Shown: positions 41,473 through 49,664, counted from the first letter of the stretch. The stretch: 64,000 bases of DNA from Desulfobacterales bacterium (GCA_021737185.1 JAIPEL010000004.1:18102-82101), one strand, 5' to 3'. A program made the numbers and translations. The notes: generated from the sequence alone by a model not told the origin.

Positions 41473-42141
41473 ATGGGACAGACCGCCTCTGCCATTTCGG
41501 CCGTCGTCTTTGACCTGGACGGCACCCTGCTCGATACCCTCGCCGACATCGCAAACGCCTTCAATGCGGTGCTGGAAAAAAGAGGCTTTGCCAAGCATCC
41601 TGTGGAGGCATATCGAGATTTCGTCGGCGATGGGCCGCAGGTGCTCACCGAGAGGGCCCTGCCGGAAAGCCGCCGGGACTCGGAAACCATCGAAGACTGC
41701 TTGAAGGACTACCTGGATCATTACCGGTCCCAGACGCAGATGACGGCCCGCCCGTATCCGGGAGTCCCGGAGCTGCTCGACGGTTTGAGCCGGCGCGGCA
41801 TCCCCATGGCGGTGGTGTCGAACAAGGTCCACGAGGCCGCGGTGCGCAGCGTGAAGGAGCTGCTCGGCACCTGGCGGTTTTCGCCGGTGTTCGGGTTTCG
41901 GGCGGACGTCCCCAGAAAACCGGACCCGTTCATGGCCCTGGCCGCCGCCCGGCAGCTGGGCCTTGCCCCGCAGCAGATCGCCTTTGTCGGGGACACGGGG
42001 GTAGACATGCAGACGGCGGCGGCTGCGGGGATGATTCAGGTGGGGGTCCTGTGGGGGTTTCGAACCGAAGAGGAACTCCGCGATAATGGTGCGAGGATTC
42101 TGCTCGATCATCCGGAGCGTCTGCTCGTCTACCTGTCGTAA
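41473..42141 (+). CDS. gph: HAD phosphatase, phosphoglycolate phosphatase type
   Basis: 222-residue HAD-IA hydrolase. Motif I VVFDLDGTLLDT (nucleophile Asp14, general acid Asp16), motif II VVSNK near residue 119, motif III lysine in RKPDPF near 150, and motif IV FVGDTGVDMQTAAAAGM near 177. The helical cap between motifs I and II fits Gph, which removes 2-phosphoglycolate formed in DNA repair, though pyrophosphatase or sugar phosphatase activity is possible. ATG 41473 begins the conserved part; an in-frame ATG at 41374 would add about 33 residues with no family match. Confidence 0.88.
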   Translation: MGQTASAISAVVFDLDGTLLDTLADIANAFNAVLEKRGFAKHPVEAYRDFVGDGPQVLTERALPESRRDSETIEDCLKDYLDHYRSQTQMTARPYPGVPELLDGLSRRGIPMAVVSNKVHEAAVRSVKELLGTWRFSPVFGFRADVPRKPDPFMALAAARQLGLAPQQIAFVGDTGVDMQTAAAAGMIQVGVLWGFRTEEELRDNGARILLDHPERLLVYLS

Positions 42142-42201
42142 AATCGTGGCACCCCGCCAATACCGTCGGACCGGCTCCTTGAATCCGGCCAATCTCGGTG
42201 T

Positions 42202-42301
42202 TATAGGGATTGTCATATTTCCTTTCCGTTTGAGAAAGCTTGATATGCACTGGCGCCCAGCGCACTCCAGATGATAGATTGGATGTTTGACAATCCCTGT
42301 C
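42202..42301. mobile_element. ~100-bp MITE-like element, copy 2 (inverted)
   Basis: Ends TATAGGGATTGTCA (42202-42215) and TGACAATCCCTG (42288-42299, one mismatch). Its reverse complement matches copy 1 (27540-27638) along the length, including the core GCTGGGCGCCAGTGCATA. It stops 17 bases before the next gene's ATG, so it forms the leader, perhaps the promoter, of that gene. Confidence 0.78.
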
Positions 42302-42317
42302 GAAGGGAGGGGAGGAA

Positions 42318-42689
42318 ATGACCGAAATCCGCATCGTCGTCGGTGAAATCAGCCTGAACGCCTTGATCGAGGACACCCCCACTGGTCGAAAGATCGCCGA
42401 GGCGCTCCCGCTGCAGGCAGAAGCCACCCGCTGGGGAGAAGAAATCTACTTTGAAATTCCGGTCGCCGCCGAGGCCGAAGAAGACGCCCGGGCCGAAGTG
42501 GCGGTGGGGGAGCTTGCCTACTGGCCCATGGGATCGGCGTTCTGCATCTTTTTCGGTCCGACGCCAGTGAGCACCGGAACCGAGCCGCGCGCCTACAGCC
42601 CGGTCAATGTGTTCGGCCGCATCCAGGGAGATCCCGCCGTTCTGAAGTCCGTGCCGGACGGAGCGCAGGTTCGCGTCGTCAAAACTTAA
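42318..42689 (+). CDS. Cyclophilin-like fold protein (TM1367/DUF369 type)
   Basis: 123-residue protein with the cyclophilin-like family pattern: RIVVGEISLNALIEDTPTGRKIAEALP, GEEIYFEIPV, VAVGELAYWPMGSAFCIFFGPTP and PVNVFGRIQGD. Members fold like cyclophilin A but lack the peptidyl-prolyl isomerase residues; their role is not established. A purine-rich ribosome site GGGAGGGGAGG lies about 5 bases before the ATG, and a MITE-like element ends 17 bases before it. The rubrerythrin-like gene follows by 37 bases. Confidence 0.85.
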   Translation: MTEIRIVVGEISLNALIEDTPTGRKIAEALPLQAEATRWGEEIYFEIPVAAEAEEDARAEVAVGELAYWPMGSAFCIFFGPTPVSTGTEPRAYSPVNVFGRIQGDPAVLKSVPDGAQVRVVKT

Positions 42690-42726
42690 GCACCGAAAAG
42701 CCGCAGATCATCAAGCTGGAGGAAAG

Positions 42727-43221
42727 ATGATGGCCCAGTTTGCTCCCGACAAGGACATGGCTGCAAGTTTTGCCGAACTATCGGCCTCGGCCGCCCGCAA
42801 CCGGCTTTTTTCCCAGAAGGCCAAGGCCGACGGAAAGCCGAAAACCGCCCTCCTGTTCAGCGCCATTGCCGAAGCCGAAGACATCATGGCGCGAAGGGCA
42901 CTGATTGCGCTGCGGGGAAAGATTTCCTCCCTGGACGACTATTTGGACGAAATCGCCGAGACCAAGAAGCAGGCCGCCGAACAATTCGCCCAACGCGCCC
43001 GTGCCGCCGAGAAAAAGGGGGAAGACAGTGCATCCGAGGCATACGGACGGTTCGGCGCCGTATCCAGAAACCACGGCGAGCGGCTCGGTGCAGGCGGTGG
43101 CGAAGAAGAATCGGCCCTGTATGTCTGCCAGATATGCGGCTACATCGCGGAGGGAGAAGTTCCGGAAAGATGCCCGGTCTGCAATGCGGTGGCCAAAAAA
43201 TTCCGGGCCCACAGCCTATGA
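42727..43221 (+). CDS. Rubrerythrin-like protein with altered diiron site
   Basis: 164 residues: a ferritin-like helical domain (1-125) and a C-terminal rubredoxin-like knuckle (YVCQICGYIAEGEVPERCPVCNA, four cysteines intact). By-eye alignment to Desulfovibrio rubrerythrin puts most carboxylate and histidine ligands on other residues: Glu20 to Ala, His56 to Met (AEAEDIM), Glu94 to Thr, Glu97 to Gln, Glu127 to Ser (SRNH); only Glu53 and His130 appear kept. So peroxide reduction at a normal diiron centre is doubtful. ATG at 42727 or 42730. Its stop overlaps the start of the next gene. Confidence 0.82.
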   Translation: MMAQFAPDKDMAASFAELSASAARNRLFSQKAKADGKPKTALLFSAIAEAEDIMARRALIALRGKISSLDDYLDEIAETKKQAAEQFAQRARAAEKKGEDSASEAYGRFGAVSRNHGERLGAGGGEEESALYVCQICGYIAEGEVPERCPVCNAVAKKFRAHSL

Positions 43222-43865
43222 TGGAAGGCGGTAGACGAGGGGATTCAGGCCTGGCGGAAGGCCTTCCCGATGAAAAATTCGCAGCCCTGGAGGCGATCTA
43301 CCGGGTCCACGAAAAGGCGCTCCAACCGTTCGTGAAAGAGGCGATCTGCCGGCCTGGGTGCAGCTTTTGCTGCACCCACTACGGCCCGCTCGACATCACC
43401 ACCTTAGAAGGGCTTGCGATCCGGGGGCGGCTTTCCGCATTCAAGGGACGGCAGCAGGCACGGATGCAGGAGCGGATCCGGCGCAACCGGAAGCTCAAGG
43501 AGATGGGAGAGGCCGCCGTCTGCCCCTTTCTCGATGCAGCCCAGCGCTGCCGCATCTACGAGGCCAGGCCCTTTTCCTGCCGGCAGCTTTATTCGCTGCA
43601 GCCCTGCGAGGGAAGAGGCCCGACGGTGCACCGGCAGGCCGCGGCGCTTGCCAAAGAGACGGTGCAAAAGATCCAGCGCCTCGACGACACCGGCTATTCC
43701 GGGCACCTGACCTATATCCTGGCTCTTTTCGACGACCGGTCCTTCCGGCGGCTCTATCTTGCCGGCGGCTTTGATCCGGCGCGGATCGAATCGTTTGGAA
43801 GATCGCACGGTCTGGTCATCAACCGGGGGGTTTCCCCGGCCGGCGGCACCGCGGAGGCGACATGA
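43218..43865 (+). CDS. YkgJ-family cysteine cluster protein
   Basis: 215-residue protein with the CxxxCxxCC-type cluster CRPGCSFCCTHY near residue 44 and a second set CPFLDAAQRCRIYEARPFSCRQ near 102-123, the pattern of YkgJ/FliB-like proteins that bind zinc or an Fe-S cluster. The biochemical role is not known. ATG overlaps the rubrerythrin stop (ATGA), and the gene overlaps the next thioesterase by 4 bases, so rubrerythrin-like, YkgJ and PaaI form a tight operon. Confidence 0.85.
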   Translation: MMEGGRRGDSGLAEGLPDEKFAALEAIYRVHEKALQPFVKEAICRPGCSFCCTHYGPLDITTLEGLAIRGRLSAFKGRQQARMQERIRRNRKLKEMGEAAVCPFLDAAQRCRIYEARPFSCRQLYSLQPCEGRGPTVHRQAAALAKETVQKIQRLDDTGYSGHLTYILALFDDRSFRRLYLAGGFDPARIESFGRSHGLVINRGVSPAGGTAEAT

Positions 43866-44284
43866 TCGACCCTGAACTGGAAAAGGCGATCAGAAAAAGG
43901 ATCGCCAAGATCCCCATCGTCGACACCCTCAACATGGATATCACCGCTTTTTCGGCGGGGGGCTGCGAGATGATCGTCCCGCGCAAAACTGCCTACGACG
44001 GGGTCTACGAGTCGTTTCACGGCGGGCTGATGCTCACGGCGGCAGACAGCGCCGCCTGCTTTGCCCTTTTCACCCTGGCCGGGGCCGATGCCCGGCTCAC
44101 GACCACCGACATGGGCATTCGATTCCTGGCGCCGTGTCGGAGCGACCTGACGGTTCGGGCCGAGGTGATCAAGTTCGGGCGCACCCTCTGCCCGGTGGGC
44201 GTCGACCTGCTGGACGACAAAGGAAATCTCACGGCCGTGGCCCAGGTCAGCTACATCCGGATCGATGCCCTGAATGGTTCATAA
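43862..44284 (+). CDS. PaaI-family hotdog thioesterase
   Basis: 140-residue single hotdog-fold protein hydrolysing acyl-CoA. The PaaI pattern is seen: ESFHGGLMLTAADSAACFALFTL, with the HGG turn and the catalytic Asp, TTDMGIRFLAPC, and DDKGNLTAVAQVSYIRI. Overlaps the stop of the YkgJ gene by four bases. The acyl substrate is unknown. Confidence 0.88.
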   Translation: MIDPELEKAIRKRIAKIPIVDTLNMDITAFSAGGCEMIVPRKTAYDGVYESFHGGLMLTAADSAACFALFTLAGADARLTTTDMGIRFLAPCRSDLTVRAEVIKFGRTLCPVGVDLLDDKGNLTAVAQVSYIRIDALNGS

Positions 44285-44311
44285 ATTCGAACGAATCGGA
44301 TAGGAGGCCGC

Positions 44312-45337
44312 ATGGAATTTCGAGCGATCCAAAAAGAAACCGTCATCTTAAACCCGCTCAAGGACATGGAGCGCCGGTTGATCCCCAGCGAGATCCGCTT
44401 CGATCCGCTCACCGGCCGAAGCGCGCGGATCTGCCACTTCATGAAGCTGCAGTGGGATAAGCCGGACTTCGAGAAGATGGTGGCCGGCACCGAGGCCAAC
44501 TGCCCGTTCTGCCCGGAGCGGGTGATGAAGGTGACGCCCTGTTTTCCGGACGAAATCCTGCCCGGCGGCCGGATGGTGGCCTCGGACGGCATGGTCCTGT
44601 TTCCGAATCTGGCCCCCTACGACAGTCTGGGCGCCGTGGCCACCATGGGCGGCCGACATTTCATTCCCATGACCGAAATCGAAAAGGACCGGATCGTTCG
44701 GGCCTTCGACCTGGCCATGGGGTTTTTCCGGCACGTGAAGGAAATCGGGCACCCCGAGGCGGTCTACCACCTGATCAACTGGAACTACATGCCGGTGTCG
44801 GGCAGCTCCATCATCCACCCCCACCTTCAGGTATTTTCCACCTCCTCGGCCCCGAACCTCATGCGTGAAGAGCTCCAGGCGGCCAGGGCCTATATGGACA
44901 AAAACGGCAGCAACTACTGGGACGATCTGGTGGCTGCCGAGACCGAGAAGGGCCAGCGGCTGCTGGGCCGGATCGGCCGGACCACCTGGCTGACGGCCTA
45001 CGCTCCCATGGGCGTGGCCGGAGACGTGGTGGCCGTGGTCGACGGCGCCCGCTCCACCCTGGAGCTGACCGACGAAGACCTGGCAGACATCGCAGACGGG
45101 CTGCGAAAGACCATGGCCGCCTACGACAAGATGGGCATCTACAGCTTCAACATGAATTTTTTCAGCGGCACCGAGGGAGACGACTTTTCCCGCTTTCACC
45201 TGGTCTTCTCCCCCCGGACCTTTTTCAACCAGGCCCTGGGAACGCCGGATATCGGTGCGCTTCGCAACCTGTTCAACGAGACGCTGTGCATGGCGTTTCC
45301 CGAAGAGATCAACCAAAGTTTAAAAGCAAGCTTTTAA
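44312..45337 (+). CDS. Galactose-1-phosphate uridylyltransferase-like HIT protein
   Basis: 341-residue protein of the GalT branch of the HIT superfamily. Zinc motif CPFC at residues 64-67 and the nucleotidyl-histidine motif in GSSIIHPHLQVF near 170, where His-Pro-His-x-Gln matches GalT. NLAPYDSLG and the DEDLADIADGLRKTMAAYDK helix follow the family. It diverges from true GalT, and no galactose genes are near, so it may transfer nucleotidyl groups between other sugar phosphates or act as a phosphorylase. GGAGG 7 bases before the ATG. Confidence 0.82.
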   Translation: MEFRAIQKETVILNPLKDMERRLIPSEIRFDPLTGRSARICHFMKLQWDKPDFEKMVAGTEANCPFCPERVMKVTPCFPDEILPGGRMVASDGMVLFPNLAPYDSLGAVATMGGRHFIPMTEIEKDRIVRAFDLAMGFFRHVKEIGHPEAVYHLINWNYMPVSGSSIIHPHLQVFSTSSAPNLMREELQAARAYMDKNGSNYWDDLVAAETEKGQRLLGRIGRTTWLTAYAPMGVAGDVVAVVDGARSTLELTDEDLADIADGLRKTMAAYDKMGIYSFNMNFFSGTEGDDFSRFHLVFSPRTFFNQALGTPDIGALRNLFNETLCMAFPEEINQSLKASF

Positions 45338-45395
45338 TGCAGTCTGGAAATCCTGTTCCTAAGGATCAGGTAAGAGGAATTTGGCTCTGCCATAG

Positions 45396-45451
45396 GTGAT
45401 GAAGAGTAAAAAATACGAAGCACGAAATCCGAAATACGAAACAAATTCAAA
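45396..45451. repeat. Single arm of ATACGAAGCACGAAATCC units
   Basis: Tandem degenerate units around ATACGAAGCACG, AAATCCG, AAATACGAAAC run up to the start codon of the PHP gene. The unit resembles one arm of the mirror-arm class; no opposing arm is found nearby. It takes the place of a recognisable ribosome site. Confidence 0.65.
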
Positions 45452-46312
45452 ATGACGGATACTGATACGCCTTCAGCCTGGGACCGAGTCTCAATTCACG
45501 GCGGCCACAGCGGGCAGTTCTGCCTGCACGCCAAGGACAGCCTCGAGGCGGTGGTGCAGGCCTATATCGCCCAGGGTTTTTCCTGGGTGGGGATCACCGA
45601 GCACCTGCCGCCGCCGTCGGACCGGTTTCGCTACGAGGACGAAATCTCCGCAGGTCTGAGCGCCGCCTTTCTCCAGGACCGCTTTTCCCGGTACATCGAG
45701 GAGGCCAGAAGACTTCAGGAAACCTGCCGCGGGCAAATCCGGATCTACGTCGGCATGGAGACCGAGGCCTACACCGGGGCGATCCCTTTCTGCCGGGAGC
45801 TGATCCGCGAACACCGCCCGGACTACATCGTCGGTTCCGTGCACCATGTCGACGACGTCAACTTCGATTTTTCCGCCGAACACTACCAGGCCGCCGTCTC
45901 GGCCGCCGGCGGCCTGGACAATCTTTACCTGCGCTATTTCGATCAGCAGTACGATATGATCCGCAGCCTCTCTCCGGCGGTGGTGGGCCATTTCGACCTG
46001 GTCCGAATCCATGACCCGGACTACCGGAAGCGGATGGAAGCGGCCCCGGTCAAGGAGCGGATTCGGCGAAACCTGGAGCTGATCCGGGAGCGGAATCTCA
46101 TTCTCGACTGCAATGCAAGGGCCTTTGTCAAGGGTGCGGCCGAACCCTATCCCACCGAAACCATTCTCCGACAGGCGCTGGAGCTGAACATCGCCGTCGT
46201 TCCCGGCGACGACTCCCACGGGATCGACAGTGTCGGGCTTCACGTCGACCGGGTCTGCCGGTGGCTGACCGACCTTGGCTTCGATACCGCCTGGAAACTT
46301 CCAACAAGCTGA
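45452..46312 (+). CDS. PHP-domain phosphoesterase, histidinol-phosphatase-like
   Basis: 286-residue PHP hydrolase. The metal site is partly visible: ISIHGGHSGQFCLHAKDS in place of the usual DxHxH, then WVGITEHLPPP, YVGMETEAYTG, IVGSVHHVDD, VGHFDLVR and PGDDSHGIDSVG, matching the HisK-type (HisJ) order. The first motif reads HGGHSGQFC instead of DYHxHT, a small departure that may still bind metal. No histidine genes are adjacent, so the phosphate ester substrate may differ. The start codon abuts a repeat. Confidence 0.85.
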   Translation: MTDTDTPSAWDRVSIHGGHSGQFCLHAKDSLEAVVQAYIAQGFSWVGITEHLPPPSDRFRYEDEISAGLSAAFLQDRFSRYIEEARRLQETCRGQIRIYVGMETEAYTGAIPFCRELIREHRPDYIVGSVHHVDDVNFDFSAEHYQAAVSAAGGLDNLYLRYFDQQYDMIRSLSPAVVGHFDLVRIHDPDYRKRMEAAPVKERIRRNLELIRERNLILDCNARAFVKGAAEPYPTETILRQALELNIAVVPGDDSHGIDSVGLHVDRVCRWLTDLGFDTAWKLPTS

Positions 46313-46494
46313 AAAAAAAGAAAAATTATCTTACGATCCCCTTTATGGGGTCGTTTACAACCCGCCTTGGATCTGCTAAAAAAGCAATTTCGGTGGATGC
46401 TTCGAGCCGCAAACATCCGGCAATCAACGCACCAATCCGCAGCGAACCCGTCAGCAGGGCTACTTGTAAAGCAAGCAGGCAGCAGAATCGGAAG

Positions 46495-47085
46495 ATGGTC
46501 ACCCGTTACGGCAGCAAGCTGGCCCAAGCCTGGAAGAAGGCCTATGAGCGGTTTTTACGAATCCGGGGGACCCCCCAGGAGATCGCTCTCGGTTTTGCCT
46601 TGGGCCTGTTTGTCGGCATGTCCCCCTTTCTCGGATTTCATATGGCCATCGCCGTGTTCCTCGCCGCCCTGTTCGAGTGGAACAAGATTGCGGCGGCCGT
46701 GGGCGTCTGGATCTCCAATCCCTTCACCATTCCGTTGATCTATCCCCTGACCTACCTTCTGGGGGCCAGGGTCCTGGGAATGAATGAGGTCTTCTTCTTT
46801 CCGCAGTCCATGGACATGGACTGGATCCTGGAAATGATTCGCAGCGCGCCGGAAACCATCTCGATTCTGACCCTGGGCGGGATCATCATCGGGGTCCCCT
46901 TAGGTGTGGTCGGATATTTTTTCGCTTACGTCGCCGTGAACAAATATCAGGCGGAGATCAAGCAGAAGCTGGCCGAGCGAAAAGCCCTGCGGAAGGAAAA
47001 AATCCGGAAAAAGCGCGCGGAAAAACCCAGAAAAATCCGCAACATCATTCGCAAAGGCGCTTCGCGCCGCAAGAGCCAAGGATAA
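46495..47085 (+). CDS. DUF2062 membrane protein
   Basis: 196-residue protein with the DUF2062 core: GTPQEIALGFALGLFVGMSPFLGFHMAIAVFLAALF and VWISNPFTIPLIYPLTYLLG, followed by another span at about residues 122-150 and a strongly basic C-terminal tail (RKALRKEKIRKKRAEKPRK). Three to four membrane helices; function unknown, often beside cell-envelope glycosyltransferases, which is not the case here. ATG 46495 begins the hydrophilic N-terminus typical of the family; upstream frame is unlike the family. The ATAAATTCGC palindrome sits on its stop codon. Confidence 0.85.
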   Translation: MVTRYGSKLAQAWKKAYERFLRIRGTPQEIALGFALGLFVGMSPFLGFHMAIAVFLAALFEWNKIAAAVGVWISNPFTIPLIYPLTYLLGARVLGMNEVFFFPQSMDMDWILEMIRSAPETISILTLGGIIIGVPLGVVGYFFAYVAVNKYQAEIKQKLAERKALRKEKIRKKRAEKPRKIRNIIRKGASRRKSQG

Positions 47086-47105
47086 ATTCGCTGGCGCGAA
47101 TTTAT
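47082..47105. repeat. ATAAATTCGC palindrome at the DUF2062 stop
   Basis: ATAAATTCGC, loop TGGC, GCGAATTTAT: perfect 10-bp arms starting in the stop codon of the DUF2062 gene, followed by TAGAGGCGG as at 32083. A variant of the 24-bp palindrome family in which the base pair TC/GA is shifted in both arms together, a compensatory change that points to selection for the stem. Confidence 0.78.
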
Positions 47106-47218
47106 TAGAGGCGGCTTCGCCGCCAAAAAAAATACACCTATTTTTTCACCGGGAACGGAAACACCGGCGGAAGAGCCATTTCACCGCCTGATCGGTCCCG
47201 TAGGTACCATCGGTGACG

Positions 47219-48322
47219 TCAACCCGCCTCATCGCGCCGATGAAATGCGGAAAACACATCATCTAAAAGATGACCGGCCGTTGCACACTCCAGGCCGAAG
47301 GGAAGGTAGCCCGCATAGCCGAGAACAGGCATTTCAAACACCTGGAACCGGTGGACGAAGGGCACCGCGTATTCCCACTTGGCCAGGCTGAAGATGTTCC
47401 ACATCTCCCAGAAAAATCCGCACACCAGGGCGGCTGCGGCCGCGGTGACCACCAGGCGCCAGTCTCCGGCGAAGATCGCCGAAAGCACGTGGGATTCGCC
47501 TGCCAGGGCCCGCAAAGAGACGAGGATCAGAAGCGGCGAAATCCACAGCAGCGGAAACAGGAGGTTGGGAAAGACGCCGATGAAAAACAGGCCGGCTCCT
47601 GCAAGCAAAAGCATTGCTGCGGCCGCCGCTTTCGGGCGCCGGGGGGAGACCTGGCAAAAGTCGGCAAAGCCGGCGGTGATCCGCGGCCTGCGGGAAAGAA
47701 GCCGCTGGGTGCTGAGCACGGCCGGCAGCACCGTGGAAAAGGACATGGTCGCCAGCAGAAAATAGGTCCAAGCGTCGTACTGGGAGCCGCTGTAAAACCA
47801 GTTTTGCACGAACCGGTTCAGGTATTCGAAAAACCACCAGAAGCCGGCGCTGGCCGGAAACAGCGATAGAAAATACCCGGGCCGGGACGTCATCAGGCAG
47901 GCGCCGCTGAGCTTTACGTCCAGGGCGTTGACCGCCAGGATGAAGGAGAGCCACAACGGGGTAAAGGTGTGGGGCTGAAAGGGCGCAAACCAGGAAAAGC
48001 GGCTCCAGGCCAGAAACCAGAAGACGGCCGCCGAGAAAAGGGCCGCCCACCCCCACCACGGAAACCGGCCGGCGGGCCTGCGGGTCGCCGCGCGGCGGGC
48101 GGCGCGAATTCCCCGCCAAAGAAGCGCCCCTGCGACCGCGGCAATGAAAAGGGCGTAAAGAACAAAGGCGGCCGGGGAAAACGGGGCATGGTCCACGTAG
48201 CGGCCTTCGGGCGGAAAGGCCAGATACCGGTCGATCGGCAGCCCGGCCAGCCACACTCCGAGCATCGGAAGGCCCAGGAGCATGGTCGCCAGTATCGCCA
48301 GTTTGGTCAGGAGTTTTCTCAT
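47219..48322 (-). CDS. Polytopic membrane protein of unknown function
   Basis: 367 residues with about nine to ten hydrophobic segments and an N-terminal signal-anchor (KLLTKLAILATMLLGLPMLGVWLAG). It has aromatic-rich stretches such as GFWWFFEYLNRFVQNWFYSG and a C-terminal WNIFSLAKWEYAVPFVHRFQVFEMPVLGYAGYLPFGLEC, which looks conserved, but I cannot name a family or function. No catalytic motif is recognisable. It stands alone on the minus strand, between two repeat-containing gaps. Confidence 0.75.
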   Translation of the reverse strand: MRKLLTKLAILATMLLGLPMLGVWLAGLPIDRYLAFPPEGRYVDHAPFSPAAFVLYALFIAAVAGALLWRGIRAARRAATRRPAGRFPWWGWAALFSAAVFWFLAWSRFSWFAPFQPHTFTPLWLSFILAVNALDVKLSGACLMTSRPGYFLSLFPASAGFWWFFEYLNRFVQNWFYSGSQYDAWTYFLLATMSFSTVLPAVLSTQRLLSRRPRITAGFADFCQVSPRRPKAAAAAMLLLAGAGLFFIGVFPNLLFPLLWISPLLILVSLRALAGESHVLSAIFAGDWRLVVTAAAAALVCGFFWEMWNIFSLAKWEYAVPFVHRFQVFEMPVLGYAGYLPFGLECATAGHLLDDVFSAFHRRDEAG

Positions 48323-48485
48323 GCTTAAACGATAAGTCGGTTTCTTTTTCCGGGGAACTGTCCAATCGCCAAGTTCGTCATTCCCGACAAGGGAAGCGCA
48401 GCATAGCGAGATCCGGAAGCCAGCCCCGCCACTATCCGATGAAATTCAAAATTCCAGATTCAAGCCCCGCCGTCCCGTTCTCGAA

Positions 48486-48512
48486 CGGGATTTGATCAAA
48501 AATGAAAATTTC
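48486..48512. repeat. Half copy of the GAAGTTTCAY palindrome
   Basis: GGGATTTGATCAAAAATG followed by AAAATTTC resembles the right half of the 65-bp palindrome family. A similar half copy (CAGTTTGATCAAACGTG) occurs at 33237-33254. Before it, 48430-48460 carries a short AAATTCAAAATTCCAGATTC arm. Confidence 0.5.
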
Positions 48513-48514
48513 AT

Positions 48515-48616
48515 TCCGTCATCCCGGCCGGAGCGAAGCGGAGAGCCGGGATCCAGAAAAACCTGGATGCCCCCGGATCGAGTCCGGGGCAGGCTTATCA
48601 AGTCCGGCATGACGGA
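48515..48616. repeat. CGTCATTCCGGC-type palindromic intergenic repeat
   Basis: Starts ATTCCGTCATCCCGGC and ends GTCCGGCATGACGG; inside are GAGCCGGGATCCAG and CCCCGGATCGAGTCCGGGG hairpins. The window's last 90 bases (63910-64000) hold a related copy. This kind of sequence is widespread in environmental bacterial genomes; no gene is encoded. Confidence 0.7.
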
Positions 48617-48626
48617 CCAAAAAAAA

Positions 48627-48692
48627 CGAAGTTTCATATGAGCCTCGCCGCTGGCCGCCGGGGCCGGCCCGTTTGATCGAATGTGAAAATTT
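48627..48692 (+). repeat. 65-bp GAAGTTTCAY palindrome family
   Basis: CGAAGTTTCATATGAGCC at the left, a CGCTGGCCGCCGGGGC centre and GTTTGATCGAATGTGAAA at the right, so the ends are inverted repeats (GTTTCAT/ATGTGAAA). Half copies occur at 48847-48862 and 56078-56093. Confidence 0.72.
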
Positions 48693-49257
48693 TGCGCGGA
48701 GCCTCTTTCTGTGTAGTGAACGGCTTGTCATGAGCCCAGTCGAATGGCCTCCGCCTGTCGCGGCGAAGTTGCGGAGCAACGAAGACGGATGCCGTTCAGG
48801 ACGGCACGACACAGAGGTCGTGCCCTACGCAAAAACCCCGACTTCGACCGAAGTTTCATAGGAGCCGTGACTTGAGGACATTCTATGGGCTTATACCTTT
48901 CTCTTTTCCAAAAAGCTCACAACGACAACGGCAGGATGGAACCTCATCCACCAACAGCCCCCTTTGCGGCCTCGCCCCTTGTAAACGACCTAAAGAATTG
49001 GTACCAATCCTCCCAAGAAAGTCAACCGGGGCGGCTCGCCTCCTTTTCCTGCGGCCTTCGAACAAAATTCCCTTCACACAGAAGCGTCGGCGTTCAGATG
49101 CCCCGTTCAAGATATCTTCAACTGTTTGGTCCAAACCGTTTTCCGATTTGATTTTCAGCAATCTTCTTGCCGGCGGGCGTCGAGGGGGCTGACCCCGGAG
49201 GTGGGGTCTTTTTGCATCTTTTGGCCAATAATATCCGCCAGTTTGGAAAATATGGCA
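48693..49257. other. Intergenic stretch without a supportable gene
   Basis: It holds GGCACGACACAGAGGTCGTGCC, a half copy of the GAAGTTTCAT palindrome (48847), and open frames on both strands that lack ribosome sites and any recognisable protein sequence. Base composition turns AT-richer towards 49200. I see no RNA gene. Confidence 0.5.
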
Positions 49258-49266
49258 TGATATAAT
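49258..49266 (+). promoter_or_regulatory. Candidate extended -10 promoter
   Basis: TGATATAAT is a perfect TATAAT with the TGn extension, in an AT-rich patch. No good -35 box lies 17 bases upstream. It could serve the small genes that follow from 49473 on. Confidence 0.35.
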
Positions 49267-49371
49267 GGTGATATACAGGAAAATTTTCCATCTATTGACG
49301 CTGACAGGGCGGACCGTGAGCTCCGCTTTGCTCCGCACGCGACCCGCCCTATCGTCGGCGGTTGCGCTCCG

Positions 49372-49414
49372 CTCCAATGCCCTTGACAGGCTCCGCCTGT
49401 CAAGGGCACTGGAG
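49372..49414. repeat. 19-bp stem hairpin
   Basis: CTCCAATGCCCTTGACAGG (49372-49390) pairs with CCTGTCAAGGGCACTGGAG (49396-49414) around CTCCG, with one mismatch. A second GC-rich inverted pair (GGGCGG/CCGCCC) lies just upstream at 49306-49350. No T-run follows. Purpose unknown. Confidence 0.7.
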
Positions 49415-49472
49415 CCGACTGCGTTTCTCGATCAAAGAAGCCGCTGCTGAAGCTATTGCAAATATCCTTAGG

Positions 49473-49664
49473 ATGGCCGTAACCGAAACTGAAATAACCA
49501 CCAGCCTTGATAATGTATTGTTTGATCGACGGATTCTACTTGAGATGAATGAAAGAGAGTTCGCAGAGTTTTCAGCACGATTTGCTATTGCATTCCCAGG
49601 GCGATGGTCCCCACAGGACACTGATGTCGGACAGACGAAGGCCGGCAGAGGATTTTTCCCCTGA
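49473..49664 (+). CDS. Small hypothetical protein, possibly a fragment
   Basis: 63-residue frame with ATG 49473 and no strong ribosome site. The middle (SLDNVLFDRRILLEMNEREFAEFSARFAIAF) looks like real helix-forming protein in codon use, while the ends do not. No family recognised. It may be the remnant of a longer gene, since the frame is open further upstream into the hairpin region. Confidence 0.35.
   Translation: MAVTETEITTSLDNVLFDRRILLEMNEREFAEFSARFAIAFPGRWSPQDTDVGQTKAGRGFFP

Noticed and set aside
48883..49377. Open frame on the minus strand (164 codons) and overlapping plus frames in the 48.9-49.2 kb gap
   Set aside because: Arg/Pro-rich, low complexity, no ribosome site and no family; the gap is repeat-laden.
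49290..49420. Integron attC site before the small cell-wall genes
   Set aside because: Hairpins are present but the RYYYAAC / GTTRRRY core sites are not, and no integrase is in the window.
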